Shown piece after piece: positions 1 through 5,701 of a stretch of DNA of 5,701 nucleotides. Under the pieces are notes generated by a model that saw only the letters and a list, made by a program, of their open reading frames with translations, did no database searches and was not told where the DNA came from. Source of the stretch: Acutalibacter sp. (GTDB taxonomy: Bacteria > Bacillota > Clostridia > Oscillospirales > Acutalibacteraceae); contig JAAWSH010000250.1 in the NCBI GenBank assembly GCA_022801475.1, positions 1-5,701 on the forward strand. The letters run 5' to 3'. Within the stretch, counting starts at the first letter, position 1, and every line of letters starts with the position of its first letter. The translations under genes and the position numbers were made by a program.

Positions 1-906
1 CTTAGAAAATTTTCTAAGCTGGTACAGGTGAATCTTATCTTTCTCCTTCCCACTATTGCCACTGTTTTCCTTATGTTTCTGGTATTTTTATCACCTACCC
101 ATTTTATTATCTCCATAGGCAGCCTTCAACTGGATGGCTGGGTCACCTTTATAGTGCCAGCACCTCTGGCTTTGTTGTCTCCCTTTACTGCCGGGCTGAC
201 CTTCATCACCCGAAATTTTGCCAGAGAAGAGCACGCCTTTATCTGGTCTGACTTTTGGGATGCAGTAAAGGGCAACTGGAAATATTTTCTCCTGAACGGC
301 TTGATCTGCTACTTGATGTACGTCATTCTTGGCTTCTCAGTGATATACTATTTTAATATGGCTGCTTCCGAATGGCTGTACTATATTCCTTGCTGGATGT
401 GTGTAATCGTTGCTGTGGTATTTCTATTTGCCCAATACTATTTACCAGTTATGTTTATCACCTTTGACCTGAAATTCACACATGCTTATAAAAATGCTCT
501 GATCTTTACTGTGGCGGGTTTTGGAAGGAATATTCTGCTAACTGCTATATTGGCTGGTTTACTGATTCTTCTGTTCTGTGTGCCCCTTATGAACATCACT
601 TTGTTGGTATTCCTGCTTCTAACGATCCTAATATTGTTTTCTTTTATCTCTTATTTAATCAATTTTACGGTTTATCCTGTAATCGATCGTTATCTGATTC
701 AACCCTATAACAAGATGCAGGAAGAGAAAGAACAGGGGGAGGAGCAAGCAAACAAGGAGTCTGCTGAAGAAGAGTTCTCCGGCCTGTTCGCCCAGATTCC
801 GGAAGAGGAAGAAGAGGACGGGGAGGATAAGTATGTGTATATTAATGGAAAGCTAGTGAAAAAGTCTGAGCTTAAAAAAGGCGAACAAGAGCGAGACCAA
901 ATGTAA
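1..906 (+). CDS. YesL/DUF624-like integral membrane protein with acidic C-terminal tail (5' partial)
   Basis: The reading frame is open from base 1, where it encodes LRKFSKLVQ directly before the first in-frame start-like codon (GTG at 28). That GTG has no ribosome binding site in front of it, and RKFxKLVxVNLIFLL is the usual N-terminal pattern of the family, so the gene begins before the window. Counting residues from the GTG, six hydrophobic helices are visible at about 3-22, 39-60, 86-109, 117-141, 157-187 and 190-217. The segment TRNFAREEHAFIWSDFWDAV followed by KGNW (about 61-84) resembles the loop of YesL/DUF624 proteins, which are multi-pass membrane proteins without a firmly known reaction, often found near sugar-uptake genes. 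A cytoplasmic tail from about 228 is rich in glutamate (residues 231-267) and ends in YVYINGKLVKKSEL and a basic stretch. The gene converges on the Xer gene and they share a terminator. The membrane nature is certain; the family assignment is by pattern recall. Confidence 0.75.
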   Translation, partial: LRKFSKLVQVNLIFLLPTIATVFLMFLVFLSPTHFIISIGSLQLDGWVTFIVPAPLALLSPFTAGLTFITRNFAREEHAFIWSDFWDAVKGNWKYFLLNGLICYLMYVILGFSVIYYFNMAASEWLYYIPCWMCVIVAVVFLFAQYYLPVMFITFDLKFTHAYKNALIFTVAGFGRNILLTAILAGLLILLFCVPLMNITLLVFLLLTILILFSFISYLINFTVYPVIDRYLIQPYNKMQEEKEQGEEQANKESAEEEFSGLFAQIPEEEEEDGEDKYVYINGKLVKKSELKKGEQERDQM

Positions 907-932
907 ATATCTGCCGTCTAAAAGGAAAGGAC

Positions 933-995
933 AAGCCCATAAAAAAGCAAGCCATAAAGCGATCTTTTCGCTACGGCTTGCTTTTTTATGGGCTT
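933..995. terminator. Bidirectional intrinsic terminator between convergent genes
   Basis: Two perfectly complementary 21-base arms (933-953 and 975-995) flank a 21-base centre. The GC-containing core GCAAGCC/GGCTTGC is preceded by A6 and followed by T6, so on either strand the RNA forms a stem followed by a U-run. The centre holds a second small stem, AGCGA (958-962) with TCGCT (968-972). It lies 27 bases past the stop of the membrane protein gene and 84 bases past the stop of the convergent Xer gene, exactly where a shared terminator is expected. Pairing continues outside the A6/T6 tracts through AAGCCCAT/ATGGGCTT, which makes the arms longer than needed for termination. Confidence 0.9.
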
Positions 996-1078
996 CTATC
1001 ATAATGAACTATCTGTTGGGACACAAAATTATAGAAAAATTTCATTTTATGGTCTATTTACATCAACTGAGTTTGGAT

Positions 1079-2110
1079 CTAGCTCTCATCATCCTTGTCC
1101 TGGAAATCCTCTTTTAGATGAGGCGGATTTTTCTTTCGCGGCGTCATCTTAGCTAGGGGATTCGCATTTACAGCAGCCTCCATCTGTTCGCTGGAGGTGT
1201 GGGTGTATATCTCCGTAGTACCCAAATTCTCATGGCCTAGAATATCCTGTAATACTCGAATATCCACGTCTCCGTAACGATACATTAGAGTTGCGGCAGT
1301 GTGGCGAAGCTTATGTACGGAATAGCCTGGACCTCCAAGGCCTATTTTTTCTAAATTCTTTTTAACGATATACTGTACCGTCTTAGGGCTGATTCGCTGT
1401 TTTCTACTACTTAAGAACAGAGCGTTCCGATCAATCACGCCATCTCGGGGACGCACAGCCAAATAGCCGTCAATCGCATCAAGACAGGCTTGGTTTAGAT
1501 AGACAATACGCTCTTTGTTGCCTTTTCCTAAAATCCGCAGCGTATCGTTGTTTCGCAGCACATCATTCAGATTAATACCTACTAATTCTGAAAGGCGCAT
1601 TCCACAGTTGAGGAAGAGCGTAATCATACAGCGGTCTCGTTCCTGGTCAGGTCCATCCACTACATTAAGCAGTTCGATACTTTGTTCGAGAGAAAGGAAG
1701 TGGGGCAAAGCTTTTTTTGCTTTAGGGGGTGTTAGATTATCCGTAGGGTTGTCTGTCAGCAAGTTCTCATGAATGGTGAGATATTTAAAGAACGACTTCA
1801 GTGCCGAGGACTTGCGCTGACGGGTGGAACTGATATTATTCCGTTCATCCGCTACATAGTTCATAAACTCAAAGATGTCGTATGTACTGATACTACGGAT
1901 AAAATCCAAGTCTACATCCTGAACAGAAATTTCTTCCACTGGCTTGTCCAGCGAAACCAGATCACGGTGTTGCTTCATAAACCGGAAAAACGTACGTAGG
2001 TCCATACAGTAGCTGTCTACGGTTTTAGCAGACAAACCTTTAATATTCCGCAAATACATAGCATACTGTTGCACAATGTTGGACATCTCATTTTTAATGG
2101 AAAAGGCCAT
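1079..2110 (-). CDS. xerC: Tyrosine recombinase, XerC/XerD family
   Basis: Site-specific recombinase of 343 residues. All six active-site residues of the tyrosine recombinases are present with Xer spacing: Arg172 (CGMRLSEL), Lys196 (GKGNKER), His266 and Arg269 (HKLRH), His293 (LGHENLG) and the nucleophile Tyr302 (IYTH). The N-terminal SAM-like core-binding domain spans about residues 8-113 and the catalytic domain about 135-315. It is longer than the usual ~300-residue Xer proteins: there is extra sequence near 50-75 and a charged tail after about 320. In the family the protein resolves chromosome dimers at a dif site; XerC cannot be told from XerD by sight, so the symbol is provisional. Absence of nearby attachment repeats or phage genes argues for the housekeeping role over an integrase. 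The start at 2110 is supported by AGGAGGT at 2123-2129, though spacing is a long 12 bases; Met9 (2086) has no such site. It is the last gene of the radA cluster. Confidence 0.93.
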   Translation of the reverse strand: MAFSIKNEMSNIVQQYAMYLRNIKGLSAKTVDSYCMDLRTFFRFMKQHRDLVSLDKPVEEISVQDVDLDFIRSISTYDIFEFMNYVADERNNISSTRQRKSSALKSFFKYLTIHENLLTDNPTDNLTPPKAKKALPHFLSLEQSIELLNVVDGPDQERDRCMITLFLNCGMRLSELVGINLNDVLRNNDTLRILGKGNKERIVYLNQACLDAIDGYLAVRPRDGVIDRNALFLSSRKQRISPKTVQYIVKKNLEKIGLGGPGYSVHKLRHTAATLMYRYGDVDIRVLQDILGHENLGTTEIYTHTSSEQMEAAVNANPLAKMTPRKKNPPHLKEDFQDKDDES

Positions 2111-2113
2111 TTT

Positions 2114-2129
2114 AGGTTTTTAACCTCCT
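2114..2129 (-). promoter_or_regulatory. Shine-Dalgarno site of the Xer gene with overlapping small hairpin
   Basis: On the minus strand AGGAGGT (2123-2129) lies 12 bases before the ATG, longer than the usual 6-9. The sequence AGGTT-AAA-AACCT (2126 down to 2114) can fold into a 5-bp hairpin that pairs the 3' half of the ribosome binding site. The stem is weak (two G-C pairs), so an effect on translation is only a possibility, but the site does decide the start codon. Confidence 0.5.
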
Positions 2130-2133
2130 CTCA

Positions 2134-2163
2134 ATTATACAAAATATTCATTTAGTCTAATTT
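2134..2163 (-). promoter_or_regulatory. Possible internal promoter of the Xer gene
   Basis: A perfect TATAAT -10 box reads on the minus strand at 2134-2139, preceded by TTTTG, in the 63-base gap between the methyltransferase stop and the Xer start. No good -35 box is seen at 16-18 bases; the nearest is TTAGAC, 15 bases upstream. Transcription would start about 17 bases before the start codon, only just ahead of the ribosome binding site. It would let Xer be expressed independently of radA. Confidence 0.4.
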
Positions 2164-2173
2164 TGCATATCTT

Positions 2174-2818
2174 TTATTCCCCTGCCACTGGAAGTGCTTT
2201 TTCAAAGTCAAGCCGCAGAAGCTGCTTATCATTTGGCAAATCGCTAATCTCTCGCAGTACCAACACATAACCATACTGGAGCATCTCTTTTTGCAGACAG
2301 TGCGGGTCCACATCCTGGTGCAGTTGATTCACGGCCTGGAACTGTTCCTGATAAGGCGAAGCTGAAACAAACGATGTCGGTTCCAACTGTCGCTGTATCA
2401 CACAGCTGACATATTTAGCTTTTACCATTGCTACGTGGGCACAAAAAGTTTTTATACCAATGTACTCAATGACTAAATCGGCTATTACTAGGTCCACTAC
2501 TGGCAATTTAGAACCTTGTTCCGTTAGGTCTACCTGCTGTAGCTGCAAGCGTTCCCCTAAAACTGATCTAAATCTCTGCGCACAAGCCTGCAAATATTTT
2601 TGATTAACATCAAAGCCATAAATAGTTTGCAGCTTATTGCCGCAGTGTTCTAAACCGTTTCCTCCAGCAATTCCAAATATCGCTGCGCTAACTGCACTCG
2701 GGCTGGCCCGCCATTGGTTTTTCATGATACAGTTCAAAGCTTGTAGCTGAGCAACCTGCTCTAAACTCATATGGGCCTCATAGATATATAGTGGTATTTG
2801 CTCCCAGGGATTCATCAT
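2174..2818 (-). CDS. Class I SAM-dependent methyltransferase of unknown substrate
   Basis: A 214-residue protein with the Rossmann-fold methyltransferase layout. Motif I is IFGIAGGNGLEH (47-58), which binds S-adenosylmethionine; the acidic end of strand 2 is Asp70 (IYGFDVN); QVDLTEQ (95-101) fits the adenine-contacting loop; and DLVIADLVIEYI (109-120) is the strand-4 region. The N-terminus NPWEQIPLYIYEAHMSL and LQALN (about 3-29) resembles a group of small uncharacterised methyltransferases of Firmicutes, which helps place the family but not the substrate. GGAGG at 2824-2828 lies 5 bases before the ATG at 2818 and 8 before the adjacent ATG at 2815, so the second could be the true start. It follows the DUF6873 gene by 27 bases and is presumably cotranscribed with it. 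It could act on a small molecule, RNA or protein; nothing in the sequence decides. Confidence 0.85.
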   Translation of the reverse strand: MMNPWEQIPLYIYEAHMSLEQVAQLQALNCIMKNQWRASPSAVSAAIFGIAGGNGLEHCGNKLQTIYGFDVNQKYLQACAQRFRSVLGERLQLQQVDLTEQGSKLPVVDLVIADLVIEYIGIKTFCAHVAMVKAKYVSCVIQRQLEPTSFVSASPYQEQFQAVNQLHQDVDPHCLQKEMLQYGYVLVLREISDLPNDKQLLRLDFEKALPVAGE

Positions 2819-2845
2819 TCTTGCCTCCGATCATCGAACAAAATT

Positions 2846-3571
2846 TCAGGATAGAACCAACAACCCACCCACGTCGGTCAGTGGCCCTTCCATCAATTCT
2901 AAAACACATATACCACGTTTCCCTAAAAAATTTTGAATCTTCTTGCCATCCGGATGGTTGGCGAGACTTCCTGCAAAGACCATAAGGTCTGGTGCCAGTA
3001 AGCCACAGCAGCCTCCAAACAGGCCAGTATCATACCCAGGCAGCCTTAGAAAGCCAGGAGTTATTTTTAGTACGTGCATTCCAACACAGGCTAAAGCTTT
3101 AGCTACCCCCTGATCTGCGGTAATAGCGGAACGACCGTCAACCAAAGCGGTAGAACAAGCTGCGTACCCTTGTTTGACCGGTATTGATTGAAACCCAAGC
3201 CGCTGGCCATGTTCGCGGATTGCCATATCTAAAGTGCTTGCGTTGCACAAAAGGAACTTATTCCAGGCCAAAGCGTTGCAAAGCACATCTCCTGGATAGA
3301 CATTCTCTGGCACAGCGGTAGTCTCCCTTACACAAAGCCCCTGTTTTGCTAAGAATTTCTTTAATGGACTCTCCTTCAGAACAAAGATTTGTCCATCTAG
3401 CAGACAAACTTGCATGTCTGGGTGCCAGCTCACTGGTTCGGGCAAACGGCTGTCATATTCCGTAACTATTACATGAAGACCCATTTCCTTTAGCGCACGA
3501 GTCCACTCAGGATACTCCCCCGAGACCAGCACCGTTTGTGCAAATGTTTCCGGTAGTCTGGTTGGTTTCAT
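2846..3571 (-). CDS. DUF6873 family protein, guanidino-modifying-enzyme (pentein) fold
   Basis: A 241-residue soluble protein with no signal peptide or membrane segment. I recognise it as the clostridial DUF6873 'GME fold' family, related in fold to amidinotransferases, deiminases and dimethylargininases. Recurring motifs support this: HPDMQ (50-54), YPGDVLCNA (92-100), KQGYAACST (133-141), ITADQG (150-155), LPGYDTGLFGGCCG (177-190) and NHPDG (205-209). The paired HPD motifs suggest the internal pseudo-repeats of a pentein. Cys139 with His50, Asp52 or His206 would be reasonable active-site candidates by analogy with Cys/His/acid pentein enzymes, but this is inference; no substrate is known to me. 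Its ATG overlaps the radA stop (ATGA, 3568-3571) and it has no clear ribosome binding site, so translation is probably coupled to radA. Confidence 0.8.
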   Translation of the reverse strand: MKPTRLPETFAQTVLVSGEYPEWTRALKEMGLHVIVTEYDSRLPEPVSWHPDMQVCLLDGQIFVLKESPLKKFLAKQGLCVRETTAVPENVYPGDVLCNALAWNKFLLCNASTLDMAIREHGQRLGFQSIPVKQGYAACSTALVDGRSAITADQGVAKALACVGMHVLKITPGFLRLPGYDTGLFGGCCGLLAPDLMVFAGSLANHPDGKKIQNFLGKRGICVLELMEGPLTDVGGLLVLS

Positions 3572-4941
3572 GTAGCTGCTTCAAAGGCTTGACGAATATT
3601 CTTCGTGCCGATGACCTCTATCCCCTCAAAGGTTTTTCCCGCCAAGCTTTTCAGGCCATGGTAAGGCAAAATGCATCGGGAAAAGCCTAACCGGGCTGCC
3701 TCTGTAATGCGAAGGTCGCTGCGGCTAATGCTCCGCAGTTCACCAGTCAAGCCGATCTCGCCAAACACGACCGTGTCCTCTCGGATAGGCACATCCTTCA
3801 AACTGGAGATCAGGGCAATGGCCACAGCTAGGTCAACAGCAGGCTCGTCCAGCCGTAGTCCACCCACCACATTGATATAAGCGTCCAGATTAGAAAAATA
3901 GTACCCCGCGCGCTTTTCCAGTACAGCCAAAATCAAAGCCATACGGTTATAATCAAATCCAGTGGCCATGCGGCGGGGTGTGCCAAAACCAGATGTGGTG
4001 GCCAAGCCCTGAATTTCAGCTAGCAAGGGTCTTGACCCCTCCATTACAGCTGTCACACAGGTTCCAGAAGCATCTTTTGGCCGTCCCGAGAGCATCGCAA
4101 GAGAGGGATTTTCCACCTGCCGCAGGCCGTGTTCCCCCATATCGAACACCCCAATTTCATTGGTAGAACCATACCGGTTTTTTACAGCCCGCAATATGCG
4201 GTAGGTCATCTGCCGGTCGCCCTCAAATAATAACACTGCGTCCACAATATGTTCCAGTACTTTTGGGCCGGCAATGGCCCCGTCCTTATTTACATGGCCC
4301 ACCACAATAATAGGAATGTCCAGCGCTTTAGCACAACGCATCATGGAATTCGTACACTCCCGCACCTGGGTCACGCTGCCAGGTGAAGATGTCAGATCCG
4401 TGTGATTCATGGTTTGAATTGAGTCGATCATCACCAGGTCCGGTTTTTCCGAACGGATTTGCTCTACCACATATTGCACATCTGTTTCGGTAAGTATTTT
4501 TAAATTTGCACTTTGCACACCTAGCCGAGAAGCCCGCAGCTTAATCTGCCGGGCAGATTCCTCTCCAGATACATAAAGTATTTGTAGGGTACGACCTAAA
4601 AACTCACAGATCTGCAACAAAATAGTTGACTTGCCAATACCTGGATCGCCGCTGATGAGTACCAAGGACCCTTTGACAATCCCTCCCCCTAACACCCGGT
4701 CCAATTCAGAAAGCCCCGTGTGATATCTATGTTCATCTGTAGTACTGATTTCATTGATGGGCGTTGGTCTGGCAATTCCCCCTGTTCCGCGGATGGCCGC
4801 GGTTCGTGAAGGCGCTACAGACTCTTTTGCTGTTTCCACCATTGTGTTCCACTGGCCGCACCCCGGACATTTACCAGCCCACTTGGCAGCTTCATATCCA
4901 CACTGTGTGCACTGAAACATCAGCTTGATTTTCCCAGCCAT
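3568..4941 (-). CDS. radA: DNA repair protein RadA (Sms)
   Basis: RadA drives branch migration of recombination intermediates and supports RecA. From the ATG at 4941 the protein has 457 residues, the usual size for the family. It has a four-cysteine zinc finger (Cys11, 14, 25, 28; CTQCG and CPGCG), a RecA-like ATPase core with Walker A GDPGIGKST (98-106) and Walker B LVMIDS (169-174), the RadA signature KNRYG (253-257, Tyr in place of the common Phe), and a C-terminal Lon-protease-like domain from about 285 to the end. The Lon domain reads DEPAVDLA where active Lon carries its serine, as expected for an inactive scaffold. AGGGGAGG at 4949-4956 lies 7 bases before this ATG. A longer frame to a GTG at 4992 adds 17 residues but has no ribosome binding site and lies in a hairpin loop, so I reject it. 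A strong promoter lies upstream; three genes follow in the same direction. Confidence 0.97.
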   Translation of the reverse strand: MAGKIKLMFQCTQCGYEAAKWAGKCPGCGQWNTMVETAKESVAPSRTAAIRGTGGIARPTPINEISTTDEHRYHTGLSELDRVLGGGIVKGSLVLISGDPGIGKSTILLQICEFLGRTLQILYVSGEESARQIKLRASRLGVQSANLKILTETDVQYVVEQIRSEKPDLVMIDSIQTMNHTDLTSSPGSVTQVRECTNSMMRCAKALDIPIIVVGHVNKDGAIAGPKVLEHIVDAVLLFEGDRQMTYRILRAVKNRYGSTNEIGVFDMGEHGLRQVENPSLAMLSGRPKDASGTCVTAVMEGSRPLLAEIQGLATTSGFGTPRRMATGFDYNRMALILAVLEKRAGYYFSNLDAYINVVGGLRLDEPAVDLAVAIALISSLKDVPIREDTVVFGEIGLTGELRSISRSDLRITEAARLGFSRCILPYHGLKSLAGKTFEGIEVIGTKNIRQAFEAAT

Positions 4942-4948
4942 AGATACG

Positions 4949-4956
4949 CCTCCCCT
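4949..4956 (-). promoter_or_regulatory. Shine-Dalgarno site of radA
   Basis: AGGGGAGG on the minus strand, 7 bases before the ATG at 4941. This fixes the radA start there and excludes the in-frame GTG at 4992. Confidence 0.85.
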
Positions 4957-4968
4957 AAATACGTCTGT

Positions 4969-5001
4969 AAAGCCGCTAAACTTGATGGGCACAGCGGCTT
5001 T
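4969..5001 (-). other. Leader hairpin of radA mRNA
   Basis: Nine-base perfect arms AAAGCCGCT (5001-4993) and AGCGGCTTT (4977-4969), with a 15-base loop, lie in the roughly 66-base untranslated leader expected from the upstream promoter. On the minus strand the second arm is followed only by ACAG, so it is a poor terminator for read-through from the amidase gene. On the plus strand it is followed by CTTTTT and would make a fair terminator, although no plus-strand gene reads toward it. It may stabilise the radA message or block antisense transcription. Confidence 0.6.
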
Positions 5002-5013
5002 CTTTTTGCATAT

Positions 5014-5042
5014 AGTATATCACATTTTTGTTCTCTTGCCAA
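5014..5042 (-). promoter_or_regulatory. Sigma-A-type promoter of the radA cluster
   Basis: On the minus strand the -35 box TTGGCA (5037-5042; five of six consensus bases) is separated by exactly 17 bases from the -10 box TATACT (5014-5019; five of six). TG one base before the -10 box gives an extended -10 (TGATATACT). Transcription should begin near 5007, about 66 bases before the radA ATG. It sits in the 137-base gap after the amidase gene, which indicates that radA and the genes after it need not depend on amidase transcription. Confidence 0.8.
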
Positions 5043-5054
5043 GGGAAAGCTATT

Positions 5055-5065
5055 GGGAGACTCCC
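5055..5065. repeat. Short palindrome GGGAGACTCCC
   Basis: Five-base arms around a single central base, 13 bases past the amidase stop and 12 bases upstream of the radA -35 box. Too tight and without a T-run to be an intrinsic terminator. It could be a protein-binding site near the promoter, or chance. Confidence 0.3.
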
Positions 5066-5078
5066 CTACTTTAATAAT

Positions 5079-5701
5079 CTATTGCGCCTGCATGGATGAC
5101 TCATTCATATTTTCCTGCAAATAATCAATCAACCCGTTGTAAATAGCCGCAGCCATATCCTTCTGATAGCTTTCAGTACACAGCTTTTCTGTTTCCGCAT
5201 AATTCGAGAGAAATCCACATTCGACCAATACCGCTGGTACTTGACAGTTATTCATAAGGTATATATTGCTGCCGGCCTGTTTGTTCTCGCGTTTATTATC
5301 CGGCTGCAAAGAGCCAACAATATTTTGCCGGATGGATTCTGCCAGGCTGGCACTTTCTTCTCGGTTGGCAGAGTAAAAAACTTGGGCTCCACTGTACTTT
5401 TCCTCTGAGAAGTGATTTTGGTGGATGCTAATGAGGATACACTCTCCTGTTTCCTCCACTAGGCGTAATCTGGCCCGGGTGTCAGAACGCTTTCTTTCCG
5501 ACACGGTACCTAAAGATGAGTCCCCCACAGAGACATCGCTATTCCGGACCATAATCACCTCAAAATTATTCTGCTTCAAATCTTTTTCTAATTCCAAAGC
5601 GATGGCCAGATTGATGTCTTTTTCTAACACACCATTTACAGCTACCGCACCTCCATCCTCACCACCGTGTCCGGCGTCAACCACAATCGTACCCTTTTTC
5701 T
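5079..5701 (-). CDS. cwlD: N-acetylmuramoyl-L-alanine amidase, CwlD-like (Amidase_3; 5' partial)
   Basis: Zinc amidase that cuts the bond between muramic acid and the stem peptide in peptidoglycan. The frame stays open to the window edge (KKGTI before VVDAGHGG), so the GTG at 5684 is an internal valine and the start with any signal or membrane anchor is outside. Counting from that GTG, zinc ligands are His6 (DAGHGG), Glu21 (LEKD) and His88 (SIHQNH), and the catalytic glutamate is Glu155 (LVECGFLSN). SGAQVFY (98-104) and SNIYLM (139-144) match what I recall of CwlD, the amidase needed to form muramic-delta-lactam in spore cortex; this points to a spore former. Other Amidase_3 proteins in cell division or autolysis share the fold, so CwlD is likely but not certain. 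About 200 catalytic residues are seen; the family is usually near 240. No clear terminator follows the stop. Confidence 0.85.
   Translation of the reverse strand, partial: KKGTIVVDAGHGGEDGGAVAVNGVLEKDINLAIALELEKDLKQNNFEVIMVRNSDVSVGDSSLGTVSERKRSDTRARLRLVEETGECILISIHQNHFSEEKYSGAQVFYSANREESASLAESIRQNIVGSLQPDNKRENKQAGSNIYLMNNCQVPAVLVECGFLSNYAETEKLCTESYQKDMAAAIYNGLIDYLQENMNESSMQAQ

Noticed and set aside
1515..1999. Two plus-strand reading frames (1515-1772 and 1769-1999)
   Set aside because: Both lie wholly inside the Xer gene on the opposite strand and their translations show no recognisable domain.
1079..2110. Mobile-element or phage integrase
   Set aside because: The neighbours are housekeeping genes, there are no direct repeats or tRNA gene, and the active-site spacing and motifs are of Xer type.
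2111..2173. dif recombination site next to the Xer gene
   Set aside because: The gap is AT-rich but does not show two 11-base arms around a 6-base centre resembling known Firmicute dif sites.
2791..2985. Plus-strand reading frame of 64 codons
   Set aside because: It overlaps the ends of the methyltransferase and DUF6873 genes antisense and shows no protein-like features.
3671..4166. Two plus-strand reading frames (3671-3880 and 3978-4166)
   Set aside because: Antisense shadows of radA; arginine-, serine- and proline-rich translations typical of an opposite-strand reading of a coding region.
4942..4992. Seventeen-residue N-terminal extension of RadA from a GTG codon
   Set aside because: No ribosome binding site precedes the GTG, it lies in the loop of the leader hairpin, and the ATG at 4941 has an excellent site and gives the normal family length and N-terminus.
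5014..5042. LexA (SOS) operator at the radA promoter
   Set aside because: Only a single GAAC half-site is present on the minus strand near 5030-5033; there is no GTTC partner at the spacing of a Gram-positive LexA box.

Overview
The window reads as a chromosomal housekeeping segment from a low-to-mid GC Firmicute, most likely an endospore-forming member of the Clostridia. This rests on strong AGGAGG-type ribosome binding sites, a sigma-A-type promoter, a CwlD-like (spore cortex) amidase, a DUF6873 pentein-fold protein and a long clostridial-type Xer recombinase. I cannot name a genus from the sequence alone.

Layout: bases 1-906 (+) hold the 3' part of a gene for a six-helix membrane protein of the YesL/DUF624 type with a very acidic cytoplasmic tail; its true start lies before the window. 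Bases 933-995 form a 21-bp perfect inverted repeat that can terminate transcription from both sides, between this gene and the convergent Xer gene. From 4941 down to 1079 on the minus strand runs a four-gene cluster: radA, a DUF6873 protein (ATGA overlap with radA), a class I SAM-dependent methyltransferase (27 bases on) and a XerC/XerD tyrosine recombinase (63 bases on, with a possible promoter of its own). Upstream of radA lies a well-formed promoter (5014-5042) and a leader hairpin (4969-5001). Bases 5079-5701 (-) are the C-terminal portion of an N-acetylmuramoyl-L-alanine amidase whose start lies beyond the window end.

How the genes fit together: RadA (branch migration in homologous recombination) and Xer (resolution of chromosome dimers that recombination creates) make a sensible functional pair at the two ends of one transcription unit. 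The two genes between them, a guanidino-modifying-enzyme-fold protein and a methyltransferase, have no assigned substrate and are the least understood content here. No stretch longer than 300 bases lacks a gene, and I saw no RNA genes, CRISPR arrays, insertion sequences or phage attachment sites. I see no convincing evidence of a novel defence or mobile system; the most interesting items are the uncharacterised gene pair and the regulatory structures.
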